Source of the DNA: Phyto melanocephala
Taxonomy: Eukaryota; Arthropoda; Insecta; Diptera; Rhinophoridae
Assembly: GCA_941918925.1 (NCBI GenBank)
Contig: OW799234.1
Span: 114,055,128 to 114,119,127 of the forward strand
Direction: 5' to 3'
Length of the DNA stretch: 64,000 bases
The translations under genes were made by a program, and so were the position numbers. Every line of letters starts with the position of its first letter. The first letter of the stretch is position 1. Positions 1-10,103 of the stretch are shown piece by piece. Below the pieces are notes generated by a model. The model was not told where the DNA came from. It searched no databases and worked only from the letters and a program-made list of their open reading frames with translations.

Positions 1-735
1 TGATATGCCTCTAGAGATATTCGTAAAAAATTTTGAACAAATCGGTCATTAATCGGAAAAGTTATAGGTAAAAATATTTAAAAAATATATATCATTATAT
101 ATATCAAGTTGTTACAGCTCCTAATTAATTTTTAGACACGCTAAAGACGCCGATATACAAGTCGTAGTCTCGAAAACTATTGCTGAGAAAACATGACAAA
201 TCGGTTTGAAACTAACTGAGATAAAAGCACAAAAATAAAATGCTTTGGTGTTTTTCATAGAATTTATAATCAAAAATAGATTTTTCAGCTTCTAAATTAC
301 AGAGAGGAGCTGAACCAGTAGAAAAAGATAAATTTCAAAATGGCGTCCAAAAAAAATGGCGGATATACGCGTCAAATAAAGTAATTACGGCTTTGCTCCC
401 TTAAACCCCCACAATAATGTTATCAAATGAAAGGACTTGATCCGTAGAATACAGTAAGCTATGAAAAAGTTAAAATCTAAGATGGCGGATTATATAAATT
501 CTTAACCCCATTAATATCGGTATAAAGTAAAAGAGTTTTACTAGTGAAATACAGCCAACTATGTAAGAACTCAAAATGAAAGATGGCGTCGGAAATAATA
601 AAACATAACAACATTAAATCTGAAATCTATGCTAAGTTACGATGTGGCCCCTATACCTATGTACTATATGATGGTGAAGGGTATTATCACATTCGGCAAA
701 TTCAGGAATATAGCATTCCTACTTGTTTTTAATAA
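1..735 (+). repeat. TATACCC-family dispersed repeat, 3' part of a long variant
   Basis: The right part of a dispersed repeat whose left end lies before the window. It ends with the family's right terminus: a GAAGGGTAT box, a TTCGGC..GAATATAGC segment and TACTTGTTTTT. Inside are several blocks that read 'agatggcgga' separated by AT-rich DNA. The same blocks, in the other orientation, fill the copy at about 24143-25182, which is how I know the two belong together. No coding sequence. Confidence 0.75.
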
Positions 736-2413
736 CGCATTAATGTAAAAATTATGAATTTTTCACCTAAATCGAGTCACTTCATCATCGAGTTAACTCT
801 GAAATCATAATTTTTTCCTCATGCTATTTTTTGTAGGTTATGTTTTTGGGTACTATTATTGACTTAATGATCCCTATTGTGAACAAGAAAATTCCATTCC
901 CTTCGAGGTGAACATTTTTATTATAAATTTTCTAAATTTATATTAGTTGCGATTTTCAGTAAAATAAACATGAATGAGTTTTGTAACCTTAAGTGCTGCC
1001 CTATTGATTATTAAAGTTAAAAACAAAGACAAAAAATATTTAGTTGCGTATGTTTTTGTTTTTATTGTATAAATTAAAAACTACTTATAACTGTATGCTA
1101 TTGATTTATATTTAACAGAATAATTTAAATTCAATGCAGCTGCTAAGGGCTATTCGATAAAAAAAAAAAACTTAAATGCACGTAAAGGGCTCAAAACCAT
1201 TAAAGTTTTAAATTTAAAATTTTCACTACTTATTATATAACACTTATGCAATAATCTTAAACAACGTGTTAATAATATTTTAAGTAGACTTATTTCTGAA
1301 CCATCATCAACTCAAGAAAAATTTTAAGAAAATTTAATTTCAAAACGAATATTGTTTTTAACCAAAAAATGTACAAGAACATATTTAAATTTAGTTCGTA
1401 AATAAAATACTGCTTTAAAATATTATAAATAAATTAGGTAGTTTGTTTCATACATTCGAAATAACAATTTCAACTTAATTAAAGATGCAAGTTGAATTTA
1501 CTAACGCAACCATTTGAAATCACAGTCAAACATAAAATTGTGAGTTCTTAAAGTAATTACTTTCACTATTTTTTCGGTTTCAAACAAAGTTTAGCTAATC
1601 TTGATTTGTTATTAACATTTTCTTTATATTATTATTTTATGCCGTCGTATCTCGAAGAGATCTGAAAAATGCTTTTCATTTTTTCATTAAATTTTTTCTC
1701 TGCTGTTTTCACGTGAGTAAACGCATGCGCTGCTTCTTTTGTTTTCATTCATAATTATCTTCCTCTAACTTATCTATGTATGTATTATCTGTATTTAGGT
1801 ACTTACTATTGCATAAAATATAAGTTTTAGATTTCATATTTGTAAGCACAGCATGTAAATACCAACATTCATATATATTCGTGAGATTTTAAGTTTGAAC
1901 AAAGTAAAGAAGATTCCCAAAACCTTAATCTTTGCCATCAACGTTTTTCCTTAGCCTTCAACATGAGCATATTAACATATTTGGAGATTTCTTGGTTACA
2001 CACAGAAAAATAAAATAAAATGTATAAAATAAAAATTGTTTATAATTAACCCTTTAACTACCCATTTGCACACATAATTTTTACATTTTTGACTTGTTTT
2101 TTTATTTTAACTTCATCATCGTTAGACATATTATTTGAAATAGTAAAGAACTAACTTATTTGCTTTAATATATCAATGGTTCCAAATTCTTAAGTCATAC
2201 TTTAAAGATTTATTAGAATTATATTACAAAAATTTGTGATATTGAATGTAGTCGGCCCTTCCTAAAACCCCACACAATACCCCTTTTCTTTACGCATAAT
2301 TTTAACATTATCTCATCAAGTACCATTGCAAATAGCAATGTTATATAAATATGTCGATGTGTAAGTTATCGTAGTGTGCCCACAATTTTTTTTTAATGGC
2401 ATACATTTTTATC
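736..2413. other. AT-rich stretch, no gene seen
   Basis: Simple AT-rich DNA with short A and T runs, no open reading frame of interest and no recognisable element. By position it is intronic DNA of Cbp80, since the next Cbp80 coding exon on the right starts with a split codon at 9856. Confidence 0.6.
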
Positions 2414-3185
2414 TTTATACCCTTCACCTGTGGTGTAGAAGGGTATATATAGCTTGTCATTCGTTTGTAATTTCTACAATTTTCATTTCTGACCCCATAA
2501 AGTCTATATTTTCTGAAACCTTATGAATAGAGGAGTCGATTAAGCCCTAACCGTCTGTCCGTCTGCCCGTCTGTGCGTGTGTTGGTTGAAATCAACTTTT
2601 AGAAGGAACTATATGTTCCTCAGATCTGTGTATGGTATCAATCTTTTGGAAATATCCAGGAATGAATTGCTATTGAAATTCAGCACAATCGCCCCATAAC
2701 TTTCTGAGATGTGAGCAGAAAACCACGAACACCTCGTTTTTTTCACAATTACAGCAACAACGTACATATATACTGTTTAGAGTAAACGTGGCATCAAAAC
2801 CCAGCTGAGGCAAAAAAAAAATTTTTTGTTTAATTTAATTTTTTTATTTTATATTATTATTTACATTTTTATATATTTTTTTTAATTTTTAAAAAAAAAA
2901 ATTTTTTTAATTTTTTTTAATTTTTAAAATTTTTTTTTTTATTTTTTATTGTTTTTTTTTTGTTTTTTAAAATTTTTTAATTTATTTAATAATTTTTTTT
3001 TTTGGAAACATACGTAAACAGAATTTTTAATTTTGCAATGGGATGTTTTTATATGTATTTTTTTATATGTATGTACGTATTTTATATGAGATGAATGGTG
3101 ATACAAACAATTGTTATTGCATGACTACACGTTGTGAAGGGTATATAAGATTCGGCATGGCCGAATATAGCATTTTACTTGTTTT
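2414..3185 (+). repeat. TATACCC-family dispersed repeat, full copy
   Basis: Starts TTTATACCCTTCACCTG and soon has an imperfect inverted partner (AAGGGTATATAT). It carries a GTCTGTCCGTCTGCCCGTC tract at about 2555, a CCCAGCTGAGGC box at about 2800, a long A/T low-complexity core, then the right end GAAGGGTATATAAGATTCGG with a GGCATGGCC hairpin and TACTTGTTTT. No coding capacity. GTCY tracts are known from mini-me-like elements of Drosophila; whether this family is related is a guess. The core orientation here is the common one in this window. Confidence 0.85.
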
Positions 3186-3235
3186 ATTTGTATTAGAAAC
3201 ACTTTTTTAATCATTATATCAGTATGTATCTGTTT

Positions 3236-3400
3236 GTATACCCTTCACAGAGAGTGTAAGGGTATATATAGGTGTAAACTATGAAAAAGCAATAATCCAA
3301 GATGGCGTAATAAACAAGTTTGCATTAAAAAAGTTTAATAAAACATAACAATCCATTAAATTCATCATTTCGACATTATGTTAGTAATGAGTAGTTGTTA
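3236..3400 (+). repeat. TATACCC-family repeat, deleted copy
   Basis: Left terminus (TATACCCTTCAC..GTAAGGGTATATATAGG) joined directly to interior text of the long variant (an 'aagatggcg' block and an aaaacataaca segment). A large internal deletion and loss of the right end explain the short length. Confidence 0.6.
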
Positions 3401-3652
3401 CCAACATCATTGTTTTAAAACACAGAATAATGGCCTGTTGGTAATCCCCTTAGTAAATCTTTTTTTTTTATGATTACTTTAAACCATAAAATAGTTTAAT
3501 GCATTTGTAACGCATTTGTAAGCGAATTTCTTGAAACGTGGGACAACTCAAACAAAACTAATTAGTCAATTAGTCAAAAAAATAACTACTTTATGTGTAT
3601 TTCTAAAATATTACTTGCTAACTTGTCATCATTACTTGCATTTCCATGTCAT

Positions 3653-4135
3653 CGTACGTGATATTTTTACTCCTATAAAGTGGAGTAATTATTGCAAAAG
3701 TAAGAGTAATTAAAACAAAATTAGATCTTTATGTTCCATTCAAAGGGTACTTTATTAAAAAAAAAAATAATTATATTCGAATCATAATTGTCTAAATTAA
3801 CCAAATATCCAAGAATATATCGTACGTGACATAAAACGGAAGTGATTTTGAGGTATATATGGATATATAAAAAAAACCTGCAAATATTAAGAGTAATTTT
3901 TTATTTTTTTTACACTAAACCATACTTAATTGAAAACAATCTTTAAATGATTTTATAATAAATTCAATTTAATATCGTGACATATCGTACGTGACAGATT
4001 TTTCTCTAATGGTATTTTTAGGTAATAAAATTTATATTATGTTGAGAAAAAAAAAATAAATTCTTAATTAGGTGCTCTTGCGACCGTTCAAATACGAATG
4101 ACGGAGACAAGTAATGTTTTTGCACTACGTACGTG
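3653..4135. other. Cluster of four CGTACGTGA motifs
   Basis: The octamer CGTACGTG occurs at 3653, 3821, 3986 and 4128, each time followed by A(C/T)A and usually preceded by ATAT or ATC. Three of the four read ATCGTACGTGA. Spacing is 168, 165 and 142 bp. The sequence between them is AT-rich and shares only short words, so this is not a clean tandem repeat. Function unknown; see findings. Confidence 0.6.
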
Positions 4136-5448
4136 ACATTAAAACAATATCCAAGGGAAATAAAAAAAAAATACCGCTAATTGGACTTTATATTTTCTTT
4201 TTTCTTATGTATCTTGTTAATTGCTGTTGTTACCTTAATTTTAAAGCATATTTACAATTATAATTTTACAATTTAGTCGCTAAAAAATATAGTTCATTAC
4301 AATTCTTTAAAATAAGTCAAAGAAATAATCAGATTAAACTCTCATTATTGCTCTTAAAATAATTTAATAAGCTCTTAATACCTGCGCATAGTACAATCTG
4401 AGTATTTTTTGTAATCAATTGAAAAACTTTGAACAGTTTTTATTTTTACAGTTGTGGTTGACATATTCATGGAAATGTCCATATAGCAATGGAACTTAAA
4501 GATCTAAGAGTTATTTGGAAGTTAAATAACAATGTTTTTTTTTTTTCAGTGTACTAATTAGTCTTTTACATTAAGTACAATATGTTTATTGTTTCTGTTG
4601 TTATTTATGAATATATTTTTTTTTTGTACAGAATCATACAATTATAATTTACATTTTAGTTTTCGTTTTACATAGTATACGAATACGTATAAACAGTTTT
4701 CAATTGACATTGTCTGGTTTACTTTGGGTTAGTTTCTAATTGAATTAAACACGTTGAAAAACTTTTTTTAAGTTCGTCTTTTTGATAAGACCTTGGAGAT
4801 TATTAAATAATTCTTGTTTTTTTTATCTTTCTAACAAACCAAACCATTTGCCTAAAATATGAATAAAAACGTAGATATTTTTGATAATTTGTTTCGTCTT
4901 TTTTTTTTTTTTTTGATTTAAAAAAAAAATACTTTGAGTGTGTACCAGAATGTCAGACCAATAAACGATTATAGTTACAAATAGTGGTTTTTCTCACTTT
5001 TTTTTTGTAATATTAATATGAAGAATGGTTCGATTAAAATCTGGTTACGTAAAATTGTAGTAATTCTGTTTTATTTTTTATTTAATATTTCGAATTAAAG
5101 AACGGACATCTTTGCATATGTTTCCGTTATATTTTTGTTCAATTGATGAGTTTACAGGGTCTGCTATCAGGTCGTATTGATCTAATTTTTGACAATTTTA
5201 AAATGGCTTAAAAATTTTGCGACAAACAATAGAATCATTTTTTAATAATTTTTTAATTCTAAGAAATCTTTTTTTATTAAAAAAAAAAATCCCATTTATC
5301 TTAAAGTTTATTGGCTACAGCCGGCTGTTTGTTAGCGCCGTTTAATTTTTTGTACCACCGTTGACTACGTGGCAACGATTGCAACCAACGACGGTTGTAG
5401 TCATGTAGCTGTGTAGACTGCAGACGGCTATGTGCTTATAGCATAACA
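4136..5448. other. AT-rich intronic DNA, no gene seen
   Basis: Poly-A and poly-T runs with no coding signal. The small GC-richer patch at about 5310-5440 contains short inverted words (cggctg / cagccg, acggttg / caaccg) but no open frame. Confidence 0.5.
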
Positions 5449-5578
5449 GGGACCAAATTACGGCATTCGATCACGATCGAAATTTTACTCAAATGATCGA
5501 GTTCGCTGTGTTTTAGGTATAGAGTTTCTAATAAGAATTTTCGAATTTCAATCACGTTCGAATGCTGTAATTTGCCCC
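5449..5578. mobile_element. Short MITE with imperfect terminal inverted repeats
   Basis: Left end GGGACCAAATTACGGCATTC and right end, read on the other strand, GGGGGCAAATTACAGCATTC are near-identical inverted repeats. They continue into a matching TCGA..CG.GAT block. About 130 bp, non-coding. Superfamily not assigned; no clear target duplication. Confidence 0.65.
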
Positions 5579-6059
5579 CATTTTTGGAAAATTCTTGATG
5601 CTTGTTCAATGATCCAATTCGTTCGATCCTGTAACCTTTTGACGCAAAGCAGATGATTAATTTTAGTAAGTCAGACGAGCGAAAATTTTTAAGGGAAATA
5701 TTTAGTTTGGCAGCATATTACGACTGGGGAAAAGAACATAGTTTTTGTGTTCGGTTCATAAACTTTGTTGACAATGTTGTTGTCAAAAAATCAAATAATA
5801 ACAATATTAATAGAATGTTGACGACAACATGTTCGTCTGTGTGAACACAAATGAATAAAACGAATGAGAATTCCAAAAGTCTTCCAAATGTTCTTCCGTC
5901 TAAACTCGGATTTAGTCGTAAAACTTTTCATCCATCGGGGTTATCATACAGATCTGAATTTTTGTTGAAGGAATTTTTGTTGTAGAAAATATTTTCTACA
6001 CAAAAAAAAACGTAAATCATATGTGTTTTACGGTATGCAGATCTATCTTAGTTTAAAAT

Positions 6060-6519
6060 TTCATCGAAGTCGTTGCGTTATTTAGGTGAGACATAAATTG
6101 TCCCTTGGGGTGAGTCACCCTAAATATTAAGGAGTTATGAAAAATAGATGTTGACCGATTCTTAAACATTTATTTCTGCGTTGGCTGAACTATAAATTGT
6201 GTACAATTTGAAGAAAAATACTAAAAACTATATCGATGCAAGTACATAATTAAAAAAGTGGCCGTTAAAAAAGGCGTGGTAAAAAAAGTATTCCATTATT
6301 CATAGTTATATTATGTGAAAATTTCAAGTAGATCGGTCCAGCAGTCTGGCCTACCTGAGGGGGCGTGAGAAAAGGCGTGGCGTTAAGGGGTATAAAAAAT
6401 AGATGTTGACCGATTCTCAGGCCTACCCGATATGCACACAAAATTTCATGAAAATCGGTCGAGACATTTTGGAGGAGTTTAATTACAAACACCAAGACAC
6501 GAGAATTTTATATATTAGA
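6060..6519 (-). mobile_element. Helitron-like element, 5' end at 6519
   Basis: Read on the minus strand it begins TCTAATATATAAAATTCTCG, a typical Helitron 5' end (TC followed by TA-rich DNA). It is followed by two diverged units with 'accgattctca/tta' and 'acgcc' boxes (about 6390-6440 and 6130-6170). Non-coding. The 3' end near 6060 is not certain. Confidence 0.6.
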
Positions 6520-6560
6520 CTAGCGAACCCCCGGCACACTTCGTAGTACAAAAAGAAAAT
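6520..6560 (-). mobile_element. Helitron 3' terminus abutting the next Helitron
   Basis: On the minus strand the sequence reads GTGTGCCGGGGGTTCGCTAG and ends exactly where the neighbouring element starts with TC. CTAG after a GC-rich hairpin is the Helitron 3' signature. The body of this upstream Helitron, towards higher coordinates, is not delimited. Confidence 0.5.
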
Positions 6561-6865
6561 ATCAATTCGAATTCATTTAAATCAGTGATAAATTACTTTT
6601 ATTTTAATGCTCTGTGGTAAACAACATTTGTTTTTTTTTCCATTTTCGGTGTAAATATACAAAACCGATGGTTTGTCAACGCTCCAACAAATATTTTCAA
6701 ATATTTCGAAATGAATGCAGTGTTCACTAAAATAGCTATAACTCATGAACTAATACACATACAGAGACCGTTTATATATAAAAACGTCACCTTTCATATG
6801 AACTTTGCAGAAACAAAATCGGCATTCCAGAGAAAATCAGTTTCTTACACAATGCAACTTGTTTT

Positions 6866-8170
6866 TATAAAGAATGAGATCGATAAAACCCTAACACGAA
6901 TAAAACGCAATAACTTTGAAACGAATTAATCCATTTTAATGAAAATAGCGTGGTTTAACAATAAAATAACAGTAAATTAAAATATTAATGCTTTTTGTAA
7001 AAATTCAGCTTTTTTTGATGAACTGTTTCACCTTTTCCGGAATTGAGACCATGAGGGTTTTGATGGTATCCTTAGTAACTTTAATGCTGGAATAAGACCA
7101 TTTCTGGGAAAAAAATTTAGTAGTATTAGCAACTTGTTTTGTATCCTTCAGCACTCTTTTGACTAAAGCCCAGTAACGTTCGATGGGCCTTAGTTCTGGA
7201 CAATTAGGTGGATTTGCTTCTTTTGGCACTACCACTATATTATTTGTTTCATACCATTCTGCTGCAGATTTACTATAATATCACGAAGCTAGGTCGGGCA
7301 AAAAATATGTTGACTTATTGTGTTTTCGTATGAATGGAAGCAACCTCTTCTGCAAGCACTCCTTGATGTAAATATCAGTGTTGATAGTCCCAGTAGTAAT
7401 AAATTTACTGCTTCTTTCTCCGCACGTGCATATAGCTTGCCAAACTAAGTACTTCTTTGGAAACTTTGTCTTTTTTTGGAACTTAAATTGGTCATCGACA
7501 TTACCTCTTCCATCGGCCACATAATAACTTCGCCCTGGGAGCTGAGAAAAGTCGGCAAGAACGTAAGTCTCATCATCCATAATACAACACTCATATTTGT
7601 TGATAAAATTTCTAAGCAGTTCTTTGGCACGACTTTTTGCATCCAAGTTTTTCTTCGAATTTCTGTCTGGCACTTTCTGAACCTTGTAGGACTTAAGGCC
7701 TTCATATCTTTAACCTTCCTTACAAAAAAATCGGAACAGTTTGCTTTTAAGGCGGCTTTACGGTTTGAGAGGTTGGGATTTTGGTTTAGAAGACTAACAA
7801 TCTTTGAAGCTAACTGTGGGTCAGTTATACATTTTTTAGCTCCACTTCCAGCTTTCCTTTTAATACTACGACGTTCGTTATACACTTTTATCACACGCGA
7901 AACTGTTTGTCGTGACACCTTTATCTCATTTGCAATAGATTTGTAAGTACGACTGGGATTTTTTAAAAAAATTGCTATTATTTTTTCACGCACTTTTTCT
8001 TCAGAATCCATTTTTAAACAAACTAATAATCCGATTATGCTATTATTTTGTACACATAATTTGACAAGTTTTTAAATGCAAACTTGATCATAAACAGTTA
8101 TATTTTTTGTGCATGAAGAAAGGTGGAATTAAAAATGTGTGTTAAGGGTTCACTGATCTCATTCTTTATA
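6866..8170 (-). mobile_element. DD37E-type Tc1/mariner element (ITmD37E-like)
   Basis: Terminal inverted repeats are visible: left TATAAAGAATGAGATC at 6866, continuing to a CCCTAACAC word, and right, on the other strand, TATAAAGAATGAGATC ending at 8170 and continuing to CCCTTAACAC. The ends sit at TA dinucleotides, as expected for this superfamily. The 1.3-kb body carries one transposase gene on the minus strand, broken by a frameshift and a stop. The catalytic spacing identifies the DD37E group first described in mosquitoes. Confidence 0.85.
7005..8011 (-). pseudogene. DD37E transposase, frameshifted
   Basis: The start is the ATG at 8011 (MDSEEKVREK). The first 95 or so residues form paired helix-turn-helix DNA-binding motifs (KSIANEIKVSRQTVSRVIK). 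Near 7710 the frame shifts; the catalytic part continues in another frame. Motifs are CIMDDETYVLADF (first D), FLPDLAS (second D) and PELRPIERYW (E). I count 37 residues between second D and E when the stop is counted as a residue. A TGA follows PDLAS at about 7270, where relatives have C or H. The last 76 residues are open to the stop at 7005. The element cannot make a full transposase. Its length, about 335 codons, matches an otherwise full-length gene. Confidence 0.9.
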
Positions 8171-9855
8171 TACAGATTAAGTGTTGATTGTTGCATCTAA
8201 TTCATTTTTTTTAGTTTTTAGACTCGTACACCCTTTCTCTCCAGCGCCACAATTGTCATAATAATACAAATTTGATAATTGCAGTAAAATTTGAATGCAT
8301 TGTTACGCTAACATTATTAGTACATGAAATGTTTCTTGACAAAACACCAAGTGAAATAAATGATACTCCATAGTAGAAATTAAAAATTTGCAAAAATGTC
8401 TATTATTACTTAATATTTATTTAAAATGTTGACTTGTCTGTGAAGATGTATGCTTAACAAAGTGTATGCAATTTATTTTCTATTAAAGAAGTTGTTACAA
8501 ATTGTTCCAGACTAATAAACTTACAACGAGTCAAATGTTTGACTGAAATAACTTGTTGCAGGTGCATATATGGATAAGTTGTGTGCATCACCATCTACTT
8601 GTCTTTTTGTTTTCGTGAAATAAAGTTTAACTAAACTGTAATAAGTGAATGAATGATGTGATTTTTGTTCACTAGTGATGAACGTACATTGTCCTCCTAT
8701 TGTTATAAATTTTTTTTATAAACATGTAATTATGAGACAGTGGTTAAATAAACGATTGTTTATAAAACACATTAAATTGAACACAAATGCCTTGGAGAAG
8801 TATTTTTTTATAAAATTTCATAACGAATTGTTTACACAAAATCGGATCGTATAAAATGTTTAGTTTGTTGAGCGACAAAAGTTATTGAAGAGTTTCAAAC
8901 TACATGTTGATACTCAATAATTAATATGTAAGAAATAAACCTTTTTCATTGCTACTTACAAAAATTTTGTGTATTTTAGCCAAGCTCTAATTGCATCATT
9001 GTTTTGAACATAGAGAATGTGAGATGCACAAAAAAAAACTACTCTGGTGTACCATCTTAAAAATAATATATATATTTTTTTAAATATATCCAGTTACTAA
9101 AACTTCTAAAGCTTTTTACTTGTTTATATTTATTTTACTAAGTTGATATTGCAGTTGGCTTTAATTAAGGAAATTTTTGTAATTTAATAAACTAGTTTTT
9201 TGAAGATGATTTGTGTACTAAGAACATATCTTTACAATGAGAGTGGCATTTCCAAATTGTACATACATGGAAACACCGATTTTAAAAATTTTTTCAGAGG
9301 CAAATAATGAAGATAGTTCAGAAACATTTTCGTTTCCCTTTGTCATGTTTCCCTTTTCACAAATAAATTGCATTTCTACAACACTGTGCAGCACTTGATG
9401 AGTTAAGAAGTTACAAAAAAGTTATTTAAACATTACGTTGGTGTAATAATAATGACAGCAACAGTCAGGCGGACAGACAAACGCACAAACAATCAACATG
9501 TATAACATTTTGATTAAAATTAATGCAATTACAATGCAATGTACAAAATGCTCACTGTAGTGTTTCTTTTGACAAAATTTTGTGTTTTTTTTCGTCTTCG
9601 CCGGAGAATACTCACACGCACAAAAAGCGTTATATTGCTGCCAATTAATACAAAAAACCTAATATTGTGTTATAATAAAAGCAAATATTTCCTTATTACT
9701 TGCATTATTAACAACAAATGATGTCTGTTTTTCTTTCGAATTGTAATTACGAGTGCTATTAATAGTTGCATTTTAAAATTAAACTTATATAATGAAATAT
9801 TTTTACTTTTATTTTCTTTTGCTTTCTGCTTTTAAATAATAATAATAATAAACAG
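8171..9855. other. AT-rich intron DNA up to the Cbp80 splice acceptor
   Basis: No recognised element or exon. The last bases, a pyrimidine-rich tract then AATAATAATAAACAG, form the 3' splice site used by the exon at 9856. Confidence 0.6.
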
Positions 9856-10103
9856 CTTCGTTGGCTGGTACCCAAGTAGCTCATCAATTGGTGGTGGCTA
9901 TACGCCAAAAATGTACGCCAGAAGAGGTGATTAATATATTGAAAGATTTGCCAAATTCGGGTGAAAATGCTGATCAGGAAATGTCTGAGACCTCATTTAA
10001 TCCATTGAAAATTGATGTATTCGTACAGACTCTATTGAATTTGGGCTCTAAATCATTCTCACATAGCTTCGCTGCAATATCCAAGTTTCATTTAGTTTTC
10101 AAG
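9856..10103 (+). CDS. Cbp80: Cbp80 exon, start of third MIF4G-like domain
   Basis: The acceptor is AACAG before 9856; the exon opens with two bases of a split codon, then [19 protein letters not shown]. It ends in phase 0 with KFHLVFK and donor GTGAGT. It contains the conserved [14 protein letters not shown] and [13 protein letters not shown] helices. Confidence 0.95.

Noticed and set aside
7476..7946. 156-codon plus-strand frame
   Set aside because: Antisense of the DD37E transposase, whose motifs are on the minus strand.
1..9855. Earlier Cbp80 exons
   Set aside because: I looked for frames matching the N-terminal and middle MIF4G domains with splice sites and found none; they are probably left of the window.
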